Assembly: GCA_029907255.1 (NCBI GenBank) | Contig: JARYMF010000009.1 | Location: 97,671 to 161,670 of the forward strand | Length of the DNA stretch: 64,000 bases | Direction of reading: 5' to 3' | Source of the DNA: Armatimonadota bacterium | Lineage (GTDB): Bacteria; Armatimonadota; UBA5829; DTJY01 | In this document: positions 9,483 through 19,725 of the stretch, in pieces | Position numbering within the stretch: position 1 is the first letter of the stretch | How the letters are laid out: each line of letters starts with the position of its first letter | Notes under the pieces: generated by a model | The model's database searches: none | Seen by the model: only the letters and a program-made list of their open reading frames with translations | Told to the model about the DNA's origin: nothing | Made by a program: the position numbers and the translations under genes

Positions 9483-11603
9483 ATGCGCTCCCCATATTTA
9501 GTAGGATTATTACTTGTCATTATTACAGTTGCGGTCTATTGGCCTGTTCTTCGGCATGACTTTACCAATTATGACGACGATAAGTATGTAACCGATAACC
9601 CACCAGTGCAGGCAGGTCTAACGGCGCAGAGCATTGTGTGGGCTTTTACCAGAATTCACGAGAGCAACTGGCATCCGCTTACATGGTTATCCCATATGCT
9701 CGATGCCCAACTTTATGGTCCTAATGCTATGGGCCACCATTTGACCAATTTGATATTTCATATAGCAAATGTTGTGCTTCTCTTTTTGGTGCTCATGTTA
9801 ATGACTGGATGTGTGTGGAGAAGCGGCTTTGTGGCGGCGCTTTTTGCCATACATCCATTGCATGTCGAATCGGTTGCATGGATTGCAGAGAGAAAGGATG
9901 TTCTAAGCACCTTCTTTTGGCTACTTACCATGTTGGCGTATTTCCGATATGCGTCATCACCGCGTCTGGGAACTTACTTGCCGGTCGTTGTTTTGTTTGC
10001 ACTTGGTTTGATGTCAAAGCCAATGCTTGTAACGCTTCCTTTTGTGCTCCTTCTCATGGACTACTGGCCCCTTGGTCGGACAACGTTTTCTAGTAATTCA
10101 GGGCTTTGTGTGTCTTGCGGCGTGGAGGGAAAGCATAAGGCGGGCAATTTAGCGAGTGGGCGAAAGTCAGGCAAAGGTTTTGTCAGGTTTAGTGAGAATA
10201 TGAGCCTTTTGAGGGAGAAAACGCCGCTTTTTCTGATGACCCTTGCGTCGTGTGTGATAACCTTCTATGCTCAGAAGAAACAGGGTTCGGTTCAGACCTT
10301 TGAGTTTTACCCATTCGGTGTTCGAATAGCTAATGCTTTCGCTGCATATTCAAGCTACATCCGAAAAACACTCTGGCCAAACGATTTAGCATGCTTTTAT
10401 CCGCATCCTGGTAGAGACCTGGCGATGTGGAAGGTCCTGTGGGGATTCGTTGTACTTGCAAGCATTTCGTATTTTGTGTGGCGGTTTGCGAGTCGGCGAC
10501 CATATCTGGTGGTAGGTTGGCTTTGGTATCTCGGCACTTTGGTACCAGTAATTGGCCTTGTCCAGGTTGGCATGCAAGCGATGGCAGACAGATATACATA
10601 CATACCACTGATTGGTCTCTTCGTAGCCATTGCTTGGGGAATACCCGAATTGATTAGAAAGAGCAATTCCGATGGCAAAGAGGATGGAAGGCAGAAAGTA
10701 GAAGCGACGACCATTTTTCCATTTGCGGCATGCATTGCGATTGTTGCTTTAATGATAGGCACATGGTTTCAGGTAGGGTATTGGAAGAATAGCATAACCT
10801 TGTTCGAGCGCGCACTTGCTGTTACGGAAAATAATGACACGGCACACAATAACTTGGGAATTGCCCTGGCATGGCAGGGGCGGCTGGAGGAGGCAATTCC
10901 GCACTACAAGCGGGCGCTTGAAATTTCACCGATGTATGGTGATGCGCACGGTAACTTGGCGAATGCATATGCTCAATTAGGCATGTACGACGACGCCATC
11001 CGCGAATACAAAGAGGTGCTCAAACTCAACCCGAATGACCCAAGGGCCTACTATAACATGGGTAATGTTCTTGCTGCCCAAGGCAAGGCAAAAGAGGCAC
11101 TGCAAAACTATTCAAGGGCTTTGGGAATCAAGCAGGACGACGCCGGCGCCCACCTTAGCATAGGAAAAATGCTTGCTGATCAAGGCAAGTATGACGAGGC
11201 TTTGGCGGAGTACAAGAAGGCTGTTGAGTTAAAGCCTTCGTTTGCTGAGGCGCATTACAATATGGGGTTGGCACTAAGGCGACTTGGCAGGTTTGATGAA
11301 GCGATTAAGGCATATCGCGAGGCCATTCGCTACAAGCCCGAATACCCAGAGGCACTAAACAATTTGGGCAATGTTTTGCTGCTTCAAAAGAAGTATGACG
11401 AAGCAATAGAGGAATATAAGCGCGCCATAAGAATCAGGCCGAACCATGCTGAAGCGCACCATAACTTGGCGGCGGCATACTTTTATAAAGGAGAATATGC
11501 TAAGGCATGGGAAGAAATACATCTCTGCAAGAGGTATGGGTTCAATCCGGTGCCTGCATTGCTAAACTCACTTTCTCAAAAAATGCCCGATCCCGGCGAA
11601 TAG
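9483..11603 (+). CDS. TMTC/DUF1736-like membrane glycosyltransferase with 7 TPRs (copy 3)
   Basis: The product is about 706 residues. I start it at the ATG at 9483, preceded by a GGAAGGTGG ribosome-binding site. An open frame reaches back to 9249, but that part overlaps copy 2 and has no signal-anchor character. The core carries a YDDDKYVTDN loop and the shared HPLHVESV and ADRYTYIPLIG blocks. A basic loop of about 40 residues near position 210 is longer than in the sister copies. Seven TPRs follow, ending in the cap 'GEYAKAWEEI...RYGFNP'. The array probably serves as a protein-binding arm outside the cytoplasmic membrane. Confidence 0.82.
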   Translation: MRSPYLVGLLLVIITVAVYWPVLRHDFTNYDDDKYVTDNPPVQAGLTAQSIVWAFTRIHESNWHPLTWLSHMLDAQLYGPNAMGHHLTNLIFHIANVVLLFLVLMLMTGCVWRSGFVAALFAIHPLHVESVAWIAERKDVLSTFFWLLTMLAYFRYASSPRLGTYLPVVVLFALGLMSKPMLVTLPFVLLLMDYWPLGRTTFSSNSGLCVSCGVEGKHKAGNLASGRKSGKGFVRFSENMSLLREKTPLFLMTLASCVITFYAQKKQGSVQTFEFYPFGVRIANAFAAYSSYIRKTLWPNDLACFYPHPGRDLAMWKVLWGFVVLASISYFVWRFASRRPYLVVGWLWYLGTLVPVIGLVQVGMQAMADRYTYIPLIGLFVAIAWGIPELIRKSNSDGKEDGRQKVEATTIFPFAACIAIVALMIGTWFQVGYWKNSITLFERALAVTENNDTAHNNLGIALAWQGRLEEAIPHYKRALEISPMYGDAHGNLANAYAQLGMYDDAIREYKEVLKLNPNDPRAYYNMGNVLAAQGKAKEALQNYSRALGIKQDDAGAHLSIGKMLADQGKYDEALAEYKKAVELKPSFAEAHYNMGLALRRLGRFDEAIKAYREAIRYKPEYPEALNNLGNVLLLQKKYDEAIEEYKRAIRIRPNHAEAHHNLAAAYFYKGEYAKAWEEIHLCKRYGFNPVPALLNSLSQKMPDPGE

Positions 11604-11767
11604 ATTGATTAGGGATTAAGATGTCACAAAACTTATTCTTGAATTAAGGTTAAGCGAGGCGGTTGACGTTTTTCAGGCACCAAGAAATTAAATTCGAAAC
11701 GAGCTAAAATCCATTTTGAAGTTTTATTTACCACATATCCAAAGGCTAAGGGAGGTTTGCTCGCGGA

Positions 11768-13870
11768 ATGGATGGCTTTGTCAAAATGTATGGGTCATAT
11801 TTGGCCGGGTGTTTGCTTATACTTGTAGCCATCGTTGCTTTTGTGCCTCTATTCGGCAATGGCTTTATAAATTATGACGATGACGAATATGTAACAGACA
11901 ACAGTCATGTTAGGGCTGGCCTTACGCTTGCAAACGTTGGCTGGGCGTTCACCACAATGCACGAGAGCAACTGGCATCCTCTTACATGGTTGTCTCACAT
12001 GCTCGACTGCCAGCTTTTCGGCTTGAATCCAATAGGTCACCACCTCATAAATTTATTTATACACATAGCGAACACACTATTGCTGTTTGGTATTCTTAGC
12101 CTTCTTACTAGGTCGATTTGGAAGAGTGGGTTTGTTGCGGCTTTGTTTGCCGTGCATCCGCTTCATGTTGAGTCGGTTGCCTGGGTAGCAGAGAGAAAGG
12201 ATGTTCTAAGCACCCTTTTTTGGATGATTACGATATTAGCCTACATCCGATATGTTCAATCCCCTAGGATTGCAACTTACATCCCAGTTATCGTATTCTT
12301 TGCTCTTGGATTGATGGCAAAGCCCATGGTTTTGACGCTCCCATTCGTTCTTCTCCTCATGGATTTCTGGCCTCTTCGCCGTCTTAGCGCTGCAAATCCC
12401 TCGTTGTTCTCTACACTTACGAATAAGAAACTATTGGTTGAGAAAATACCCTTTTTTGTGCTTACCATTGGTTCTGCAATAATCACGTATATCGCTCAGC
12501 AGAAGGGCCTCAGTGTCGCCACGCTGGAGCGTTACCCGATTGGAATGCGCATAGGCAATGCGTTAATCTCCTATGTCTCATATATTGGCAAGATGATAAT
12601 TCCAAGCGGCCTATCGGTCTTTTATCCATACCCAGCCGTCATAGTTGCATGGAAAATGATTGGTGCGCTTGTGATTATTGTCGCCATTACTGCCTTGGTG
12701 CTCTGGCAGTCCCGAAGGCGGCCATATCTTGTGTTTGGATGGTTCTGGTATTTGGGCACCTTGGTTCCTGTGATTGGCTTTGTTCAGGTTGGTTGGCAGG
12801 CGATGGCAGATAGATACACATATATTCCGTTGATTGGTTTGTTTGTTATTCTCGCGTGGGGAATCCCTGATTTAATTGAGTCTATCCGAACGGGCAAGCA
12901 GGTCGGGAAAAAGTGCCAGACAGCAGATATCAGACAAAACCTTATTTTCTCAGCAGTAGCTTGTGTTCTTGTCATGATTCTAGCGGCAACGACATTTAGG
13001 CAAGTGACGCATTGGCGAGATAGCGTGACGTTGTTCAGCCATGCCCTAAAAGTGACAAAGGAAAATCCCGTGGCAGAAAACAACCTTGGCCTTGCATTAA
13101 CCGCTCTAGGAAAACATGCTCAGGCAATCGAGCATTTCAAGAAGGCATTGAAAATCGAACCTACTTGGGCAGATGCACATCATAATCTGGCAATTGCATA
13201 TTTTCAAAGCATGGACTTTGAAAAAGCCGCTTTTCATTTCCAAAAAGCTTTGAAAATAGATCCTAAGCATGCGCGGGCTCATAACAACTATGGAGGACTT
13301 CTTCTAAAGCAGGGGAGGCTTGATGAAGCGGCAATGCACTTCGATAAGGCTCTAATGGCGAAGCCAGATTATGCACAAGCACACATCAATCTAGGTATCC
13401 TTCTGGGCATAAAGGGTAAATCTGAAGAGGCAGTTGAGAGTTATAAAAAGGCGATTGAACTCGATCCGTTCCTGCCGGATGCACATTATAATTTGTCCAT
13501 AACATTGGGGGAGCTAGGAAAAGTGCGTGAGGCAATTGAAAGTTGCCGAGTTGCATTAAAGCTTCGCCCAAACTGGCCTGAGGCGAAGAACAATTTGGCT
13601 TGGTTGCTAGCAACCCAGAAGAAGCCTACTTACCGCGATGCGCTAGAGGCGATAAAACTGGCGAAAGCGGCATGCGAGGCCGTCAGATATGAGGATTCGG
13701 GTTTGCTGGATACGCTTGCAGCCGCCTATGCCGCCGCTGGCCGCTATGACCAGGCTATATCTACGGCACGCAGAGCGCTTCAGCTGGCGATAACTCAGGG
13801 CTCACCAGCAGCTCCTGAAATCGAGATGAGATTGCGCAGTTACGAAGCTCACCGTCCGGTTGGTAACTAG
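11768..13870 (+). CDS. TMTC/DUF1736-like membrane glycosyltransferase with 7 TPRs (copy 4)
   Basis: The 700-residue protein has the same polytopic core with a YDDDEYVTDN loop, followed by about seven TPRs. Its tail differs from copies 2 and 3. It lacks the 'AWEE...GF.P' cap and instead ends with a variant 'LDTLAAAYAAAGRYDQAI' repeat like those at the ends of many bacterial TPR proteins. A GGGAGG motif lies about 12 bases before the ATG, somewhat far. The 164-base gap before this gene could hold its own promoter, but I see no convincing hexamers. It converges on the opposing TPR gene. Confidence 0.8.
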   Translation: MDGFVKMYGSYLAGCLLILVAIVAFVPLFGNGFINYDDDEYVTDNSHVRAGLTLANVGWAFTTMHESNWHPLTWLSHMLDCQLFGLNPIGHHLINLFIHIANTLLLFGILSLLTRSIWKSGFVAALFAVHPLHVESVAWVAERKDVLSTLFWMITILAYIRYVQSPRIATYIPVIVFFALGLMAKPMVLTLPFVLLLMDFWPLRRLSAANPSLFSTLTNKKLLVEKIPFFVLTIGSAIITYIAQQKGLSVATLERYPIGMRIGNALISYVSYIGKMIIPSGLSVFYPYPAVIVAWKMIGALVIIVAITALVLWQSRRRPYLVFGWFWYLGTLVPVIGFVQVGWQAMADRYTYIPLIGLFVILAWGIPDLIESIRTGKQVGKKCQTADIRQNLIFSAVACVLVMILAATTFRQVTHWRDSVTLFSHALKVTKENPVAENNLGLALTALGKHAQAIEHFKKALKIEPTWADAHHNLAIAYFQSMDFEKAAFHFQKALKIDPKHARAHNNYGGLLLKQGRLDEAAMHFDKALMAKPDYAQAHINLGILLGIKGKSEEAVESYKKAIELDPFLPDAHYNLSITLGELGKVREAIESCRVALKLRPNWPEAKNNLAWLLATQKKPTYRDALEAIKLAKAACEAVRYEDSGLLDTLAAAYAAAGRYDQAISTARRALQLAITQGSPAAPEIEMRLRSYEAHRPVGN

Positions 13871-13955
13871 CGCCCAGTGGGTTTAGCGTGAGCGTAGCTG
13901 GCAGGAATTCCAAAAGTCGTTATTTTCTTCAGCTAGAAACTTAAGGGCCACGCGT

Positions 13956-16049
13956 TCAGGGTTTTTGCATCTTTTCTGATAATCCCCGAAGGAAGTTGGG
14001 ATTTGGCTCGGCACCATATTTCTTTGCAAGCATGACCTCGTTCCATGCTTCCGCATACCGTCCTGACATAAAAAGTGCTACTGCAAGGTTGTTGTGTGCA
14101 CGGCCAAATTTTGGATCAAAAGCCAATGCCTTCTTATATTCCTTTGCAGCTTCATCAAACTTGCCTTCACGTAGTAGGCCGTTCGCTCTGTTATAGTGTT
14201 CTATTGCTAGGTTCTGCTTTGACTTTTTGCTTGAACCCTCAAGCAGATTTTTGGTGGCGATGGCGACCTCCAGATTATGTCGCGCATCCGGCACTTCTGG
14301 GTCAAGTTGGAGCGCTTTTTGATAGTTGGCAATTGCTTCGTCATACAAACCTTTTAAAAGTAGGGCGTTGCCAAGGTGAACGCGCGTTGGGGCATAGTCT
14401 GGCCTAAGCTGGATTGATGCTTGGTAGTGGGCGATTGCATCATCGAGCCTGCCCTTGCGCACAAGTGCGTCGCCAAGGTTGAAATGTGCTTCAGGATAGT
14501 TAGGTGTGAGTCTTAAGGCTTCCTCATATTCAGCGATGGCTTCGTCAATTTTGCCCTGTCTTGCCAACGCAATGCCTAAGTTGTTATGCGCATGTGAGAA
14601 TTCTGGATTCATTTCCAGCGCCCTTTTGAACTGGACTATCGCCTCTTTGACTTTGCCCTGCTCCATGTAGCTCCATCCCATATTAGTCGGTGCTTCTGCT
14701 GTCACCGTGGGGGTTGGGAAACGCACTAGTGAAGGTAAAAACATCAAAGCGATGCATAATATGAAGCAAATAGTGCCGCGGATGTCCCTTCTTAAAACAA
14801 GCTTGGTTGCTTCTAGCAGCCCATAACCCGAAAAGATTGCTAGTGCCGGGACCATAGGCGCACGATATCGAGAACTTACAGAAAAAATCATTAGGCTTAA
14901 GAAAATCGAAAGTATGTATAGACCAAGAATGCTGACCTGTCTATCGCGCAATCTTTTCCATCCAAATAACCCAAGTCCGGCAAGTAAGGGAAATGGCAAA
15001 GCAAGCCAGCGAAGAATAGGAACATATTCGCGCTCATAATAAATGTTGTAACTGCAGGGAGATTCGCGGTTGTGGAGCGACCAGATGACTTTGCGGCCAA
15101 GAAGTTTCAGATACTCGAATGGGTGCTCGCAGATGAAGCTCAGGGCGAGCCTGAACCAATATGCCGATGACTCGGATGGCTTAACTTGCCTACCGAGTGC
15201 ACTCGATGCCTGAGCCATTTCCTCCTGCTGTTGGGTGAGAATTGTGCCGCTAAACCCTGGTAGCGGGGTAGATATTCCGGTTGCATATTCGCTGTTCCCT
15301 TGGGCAAACACGATGCCTGCATTTGTGGAAAGCAAGGCAAAGTCCTTGCCTATAAAGTAATTTCGCGCGGTAACCGGGATAATCGGAATCACCACGCCTA
15401 TTAGGAGGAGTGCAGTATAGCAGATTGTTCGGTTGTTGCGTTTGTATTTTAGCAAAAGCCATAGAACTGCGAGCAGGGCCATTATGAGGGCAGCAGGGCG
15501 GCATAAAGCGCTAATTCCGAAAGCCAGTCCTAAGGCTAGAAACATGCTAGCTGATTGCCGCTCGGTGGCATAAATCAGAGCGAGAATTGAGGTTAGATTC
15601 AAAGTTATGGCAAGTATCTCAGTGAGAAGCTTGGTCTCAAGATAGATTAGTGGCGAGTAAATGAGCACTAGTCCAGAAGCAACAAGACCGACCGCACGGC
15701 TTATAAGCTTTCTCCCGATGATGTAGACAAGAATCGTGTTTATAGTGCCTAGCACCGCCTGAAGTAGATAAATAATAGGGTAGTTGTGTCCGGCTATTTT
15801 GTAAATTAGTGCTAAAAAATAGGGGTATAGCGGCGCCATATAGAATGGCATCGGCCCATATCCTTTTCCCTCGGCGACTCTCTGCGCCCATGCGTCGTAG
15901 TAGGCGGAGTCTAAGGTAACGCGGTAATAGTAAGGGATGTGTGCCTTGTATTCTAACAGGTATACGGCTCGAAGCGTCACTGCCGCGAGCAAAATAAGCC
16001 CTATTGGCAGTATTTCTCGGCGCAGGGAACTTGCGTTCTTTCCCGACAT
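13956..16049 (-). CDS. PMT_2-like GT-C glycosyltransferase fused to a TPR array
   Basis: The 697-residue protein has an N-terminal polytopic core of about 430 residues. Its loop 'LDSAYYDAWAQRVAEG' and the 'PLYPYFLALIY' helix place it with PMT_2/ArnT-like transferases rather than TMTC. Six or seven TPRs follow. The last unit, 'GRYAEAWNEV...KYGAEPNP', closely matches the C-terminal cap of the TMTC-like copies on the other strand, so two different cores carry related tails. A GAGGTG motif precedes the ATG by about 10 bases. The gene lies upstream of nothing obvious; ispA ends 91 bases beyond its start. Confidence 0.8.
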   Translation of the reverse strand: MSGKNASSLRREILPIGLILLAAVTLRAVYLLEYKAHIPYYYRVTLDSAYYDAWAQRVAEGKGYGPMPFYMAPLYPYFLALIYKIAGHNYPIIYLLQAVLGTINTILVYIIGRKLISRAVGLVASGLVLIYSPLIYLETKLLTEILAITLNLTSILALIYATERQSASMFLALGLAFGISALCRPAALIMALLAVLWLLLKYKRNNRTICYTALLLIGVVIPIIPVTARNYFIGKDFALLSTNAGIVFAQGNSEYATGISTPLPGFSGTILTQQQEEMAQASSALGRQVKPSESSAYWFRLALSFICEHPFEYLKLLGRKVIWSLHNRESPCSYNIYYEREYVPILRWLALPFPLLAGLGLFGWKRLRDRQVSILGLYILSIFLSLMIFSVSSRYRAPMVPALAIFSGYGLLEATKLVLRRDIRGTICFILCIALMFLPSLVRFPTPTVTAEAPTNMGWSYMEQGKVKEAIVQFKRALEMNPEFSHAHNNLGIALARQGKIDEAIAEYEEALRLTPNYPEAHFNLGDALVRKGRLDDAIAHYQASIQLRPDYAPTRVHLGNALLLKGLYDEAIANYQKALQLDPEVPDARHNLEVAIATKNLLEGSSKKSKQNLAIEHYNRANGLLREGKFDEAAKEYKKALAFDPKFGRAHNNLAVALFMSGRYAEAWNEVMLAKKYGAEPNPNFLRGLSEKMQKP

Positions 16050-16140
16050 TCTTAGTTTGACACCTCTGCAGAGAAGCGCAGACCGGCGCCTTGTGTGTTA
16101 ATCCATAGCTTTTCCTTAATGAGAATTTTGTTGCTTAATC

Positions 16141-17037
16141 TTATGTCTTGCGTTCAACTATGAACCGTGCAATTGCACGAAGCGGTTCTGCACGCATGTC
16201 AAAGCTTTCTAGTGCTTTTAAGGCTTCTTGGGTGACTTGCAGAGCCTTTTCTTTTGATTTTTCCAAGCCTAGTATTGCAGGAAAGGTTGATTTTTGCTTG
16301 CGCAGGTCGCTTCCGACTGTCTTGCCGAGCTTCTCTTGTTCGCCTTCTAGGTCGAGGATATCATCAACAATTTGAAACGCAAGACCAATCTTTCGCCCAT
16401 AAAGGCTCAGCGCCGCCAACTGTTCGGAAGTTGCTCCGCCTAGAAGCCCTCCGCAAACAATGCACGCCTCGATTAATGCGCCAGTTTTGTGGGAATGCAT
16501 GAATTCGAGCGTTTCAAGTTCAATTTTTCTGCCCTCAGACTCCATATCTACAACTTGACCGACAACCATACCCCCAGTGCCAGCAGCGGCGGCAATCCGC
16601 CTCGTTACATCAAGTATTGTGTTTGCAGGCACGCCTTCAGTTTTGGTGATTGTTTCAAATGCGAGCGCCAGCAGCGCATCTCCTGCAAGCATTGCCATGG
16701 CTTCCCCAAAGACCTTGTGATTAGTAGGCTTGCCTCTTCGGAAGTCATCGTTGTCTAATGCAGGTAGGTCATCGTGAATCAGGGAGAAGGAATGGATGAA
16801 TTCAACGGCGCATGCTGTGGGCAAGGCTTTCTCGGAATCACCGCCTACAGCTTCGCATGCCGCCAGCACGAGGACTGGCCTTATCCGCTTGCCGCCATCT
16901 AAGACGCTATATCTCATTGCGCGGAAGAGGATTTGTGGGTATTGGTCCTCTTGTGGTAGAAACCTATCGAGGGCGGCTTCTATTTGCTTGCGCTTTTCCG
17001 AAAAATATTCTTGCAGGTCAAAGGTTTTGTTAATCAT
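16141..17037 (-). CDS. ispA: Short-chain polyprenyl diphosphate synthase (farnesyl/geranylgeranyl type)
   Basis: The 298-residue enzyme should condense isopentenyl diphosphate with allylic diphosphates to give C15 or C20 products for undecaprenyl phosphate and quinones. The first aspartate-rich motif appears as DDLPALDNDD (the bacterial DDxxxxD form) and the second as DDILD; the GGKRIRP motif is also present. The ATG at 17037 is taken as start. A TTG six bases upstream is the alternative, and neither has a clear Shine-Dalgarno sequence. The start lies 9 bases after the folD stop. The exonuclease VII genes xseA and xseB, often found between folD and ispA, are absent. Confidence 0.93.
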   Translation of the reverse strand: MINKTFDLQEYFSEKRKQIEAALDRFLPQEDQYPQILFRAMRYSVLDGGKRIRPVLVLAACEAVGGDSEKALPTACAVEFIHSFSLIHDDLPALDNDDFRRGKPTNHKVFGEAMAMLAGDALLALAFETITKTEGVPANTILDVTRRIAAAAGTGGMVVGQVVDMESEGRKIELETLEFMHSHKTGALIEACIVCGGLLGGATSEQLAALSLYGRKIGLAFQIVDDILDLEGEQEKLGKTVGSDLRKQKSTFPAILGLEKSKEKALQVTQEALKALESFDMRAEPLRAIARFIVERKT

Positions 17038-17046
17038 TAGCAAAAG

Positions 17047-17910
17047 CTATTTGCGTTCTGCTATTCGGCTAGCTGCTTTTAGAGTGTTTCTTAGTAGCAT
17101 TGCAATCGTCATTGGACCGACACCGCCAGGAACGGGCGTTATCCAAGATGCCTTTTCCGCTGCTTGTTCGAAGTTCACATCGCCAACATCCTTATCGCGG
17201 CCTTCGACCTTGTTATAGCCTGCATCAATAACGATTGCGCCTTCTTTAATCATATCGCCCGTTATCATTTCCGGTTTGCCTACTGCTGCCACGAGAATGT
17301 CTGCCTGCCTTGTCATCTCCGCCAGGTCTCGGGTGCGTGTGTGGCATATAGTCACTGTTGCATGGCGGTTGAGGAGATAAAGCGCGACCGGTTTGCCAAG
17401 GATTATGCTTCGGCCGACTACAACTGCATGCTGTCCTTCTATAGGAATATTATATCGGTCGAGTAGCTCGATAATGCCTGCAGGAGTTGCTGCTACGAAC
17501 AAAGGATCTCCAGTCACTAGGCTTCCCAAGCTGTATCGGCTGATTCCATCAACATCTTTTTCTGGAGCAACAGCATCAAGGATGCTTTGTTCGTTTAGGT
17601 GCTTTGGAACTGGATGCTGAACCATAACGCCGTGAATGCTTGGGTCGGCGCTAAGCTTCTTGACGAGGTCTTCGACTTTTTCTTGTGTCGAGTCTGTCGG
17701 CAATTCGTGAACAGTCGAAAGCATTCCCGCCGCTATAGCGGCCTTTCTTTTCATGTTTACGTACACTTTAGATGCAGGGTCTTCGCCGACGATGACTACT
17801 GCGAGATTGGGCACTATCCCATGCTCGGCGATTAATTTCTCAACGCCGGCTTTTACCTCTTCTCTAATAGTCCTAGCAGTTGCTAATCCATCAAGAATTT
17901 TGGCCCTCAT
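17047..17910 (-). CDS. folD: Bifunctional methylene-THF dehydrogenase / methenyl-THF cyclohydrolase
   Basis: The 287-residue cytoplasmic enzyme of one-carbon metabolism shows the usual FolD signatures: the YVNMKRKA segment with the catalytic lysine, a VQHPVP loop (more often VQLPLP), and the C-terminal PVPGGVGPMT motif of the NADP-binding domain. The start is placed at the ATG at 17910, which has a GAGGAG ribosome-binding site at good spacing. An upstream in-frame start at 17943 would add 11 residues inside nusB. The 5' end overlaps nusB by 20 bases. Confidence 0.95.
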   Translation of the reverse strand: MRAKILDGLATARTIREEVKAGVEKLIAEHGIVPNLAVVIVGEDPASKVYVNMKRKAAIAAGMLSTVHELPTDSTQEKVEDLVKKLSADPSIHGVMVQHPVPKHLNEQSILDAVAPEKDVDGISRYSLGSLVTGDPLFVAATPAGIIELLDRYNIPIEGQHAVVVGRSIILGKPVALYLLNRHATVTICHTRTRDLAEMTRQADILVAAVGKPEMITGDMIKEGAIVIDAGYNKVEGRDKDVGDVNFEQAAEKASWITPVPGGVGPMTIAMLLRNTLKAASRIAERK

Positions 17911-18340
17911 TTTGTTGCTCCTCAATTTTGATTCCTTGCTCACGTAACAAGGCTCCGAGAACTCCGTTCACGAAGCGTCCGGAATCTTCAGTGCTATATT
18001 TCTTGGCTAGCTCGACCGCCTCGTTAATTGAGACGCTCGGTGGTATTTGATCTAGATAAAGTATCTCGAAAATCGCCATCCGGAGGATGTTCCGATCTAC
18101 AGCAGGTTGGCGTTGAAGTTCCCAGCCGACGGATAGGCGCTTGAGGCGTTCGTCAATCTCTTTTAAGTGTTCTAAAGTGCCTTTGACTAGTTCTTCTGCG
18201 AACTTTGCACTGCTTTCCTCAAGCTTTGCATTTATTAGGGCAGTATCTAACGCTTCTTGAGGCGGTATTCGCGCAATATCAACTTGATAGAGAACATTCA
18301 GTGCCAGCTCTCTGGCTGCTCTTCTGCTTTTAGTACCCAT
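17891..18340 (-). CDS. nusB: Transcription antitermination factor NusB
   Basis: The 149-residue all-helical protein begins with the typical 'RRAARELALNVLYQ' helix and includes the 'PPSVSINEAVELAKKYS' and 'FVNGVLG' segments conserved in NusB. With NusE (S10) it binds boxA RNA and promotes antitermination of rRNA operons. It lies 32 bases downstream of accC and overlaps folD. This accC-nusB-folD order is widespread in bacteria. Confidence 0.94.
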   Translation of the reverse strand: MGTKSRRAARELALNVLYQVDIARIPPQEALDTALINAKLEESSAKFAEELVKGTLEHLKEIDERLKRLSVGWELQRQPAVDRNILRMAIFEILYLDQIPPSVSINEAVELAKKYSTEDSGRFVNGVLGALLREQGIKIEEQQNEGQNS

Positions 18341-18372
18341 TGCGTTGCTGCCTGGTTGGTAAGGTTTTTTCC

Positions 18373-19725
18373 TTATCCGCTTTCTTCTAACATACGCCTA
18401 ATAAAGCTTGTAGATAAATCTCCTCGGCGATAATCCGCATTCTTCATAATTTTCATATGGAATGGTATGTTTGTCTTAAGGCCTTCAATGGTAAACTCGG
18501 ATAAGCATCTAGCCATGCGGTTTATTGCGCCATTTCGGTCATTATCCCACACGATTAGCTTTGCAAGTAGGGAGTCATAGTAGGGAGGAACGACATAACC
18601 CGGATATATATGAGTGTCGATGCGAACGCCTAATCCACCGGGGAGTGTCAACCCCTCAATTTTGCCCGAGGCTGGTGCGAAGTCTCGTTCGGGGTCCTCA
18701 GCGGTGATTCGGCATTCTATTGCATGCCCCCTAAGCTGGATGTCCTTCTGGTTGAAGCTAAGCTTTTCACCTGCGGCAATTCGTATTTGCTCTTTCACGA
18801 TATCAACGCCGGTCACCGCCTCGGTGACCGGATGCTCCACTTGGACGCGAGTATTCATTTCCATGAAGTAAAAGTTTTTCTTTTCGTCAAGCAAGAACTC
18901 AACAGTTCCAGCATTTGTATAACCAACTGCCTTTGCTGCACGTACTGCCGCTTCCCCAATTTTTGCCCTCATCGATGGGGTCAAAGCAACTGATGGTGCC
19001 TCCTCGAGCATCTTCTGGTGGCGCTTGTTTTGAATGGAACATTCACGCTCACCCAGGTGGATTACATTCCCATGTTCATCTGCCAGGATTTGCACCTCGA
19101 TATGCCTTGGTTCTTCGATAAACTTTTCCATGTAGAGATCTGGGTTGCCAAATGCAGATTCAGCTTCTGTTTGGGCGATTTTAAGTGTTTTAATGAGCTC
19201 GTCTTCGTTCCTGACGAGTCGTATTCCACGGCCACCCCCACCAGCGGCTGCTTTTAAAAGCACGGGATATCCCATTTTTGCGGCGGTTTTGATTGCCACT
19301 TGCTCGTTTTGGAGCACTCCCTTCGTACCTGGTATCACAGGTACTCCCGCCGATTGCATTATTTCTCGCGCCTTAGCCTTATTACCCATTTTTTCAATGG
19401 CAGAGGGCTTTGGGCCAATAAACTTGATTTTACATGCTTCGCATGCTTCCGCAAAACTTGGAACCTCTGAAAAATAGCCGTACCCAGGGTGGATTGCTTC
19501 TGCACGGGTAATTATTGCGGCACTTATGATATTTGGTGCGTTAAGGTAACTGTCTTTGCTTGCTGGCGGCCCAATGCATATTGCCTCGTCCGCTAGTCGT
19601 ACATGCAGCGAGTTTGCGTCTGCTTGAGAGTAGACTGCGACTGTGGCAATTTTCATCTCCCGGCAGGCTCGAATGATGCGAACGGCAATCTCACCACGGT
19701 TTGCAATTAGGATTTTCTTGAACAT
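18373..19725 (-). CDS. accC: Biotin carboxylase subunit of acetyl-CoA carboxylase
   Basis: The 450-residue ATP-grasp enzyme carboxylates biotin on AccB with bicarbonate and ATP. It starts '[19 protein letters not shown]', the family hallmark. It has the glycine-rich [11 protein letters not shown] loop and the '[16 protein letters not shown]' catalytic segment, and is of normal length. The ATG overlaps the TAA of the upstream pilin-like gene (TAATG), so translation of the two is coupled. accB lies one gene upstream rather than adjacent. The carboxyltransferase genes accA and accD are not in the window. Confidence 0.96.
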   Translation of the reverse strand: MFKKILIANRGEIAVRIIRACREMKIATVAVYSQADANSLHVRLADEAICIGPPASKDSYLNAPNIISAAIITRAEAIHPGYGYFSEVPSFAEACEACKIKFIGPKPSAIEKMGNKAKAREIMQSAGVPVIPGTKGVLQNEQVAIKTAAKMGYPVLLKAAAGGGGRGIRLVRNEDELIKTLKIAQTEAESAFGNPDLYMEKFIEEPRHIEVQILADEHGNVIHLGERECSIQNKRHQKMLEEAPSVALTPSMRAKIGEAAVRAAKAVGYTNAGTVEFLLDEKKNFYFMEMNTRVQVEHPVTEAVTGVDIVKEQIRIAAGEKLSFNQKDIQLRGHAIECRITAEDPERDFAPASGKIEGLTLPGGLGVRIDTHIYPGYVVPPYYDSLLAKLIVWDNDRNGAINRMARCLSEFTIEGLKTNIPFHMKIMKNADYRRGDLSTSFIRRMLEESG

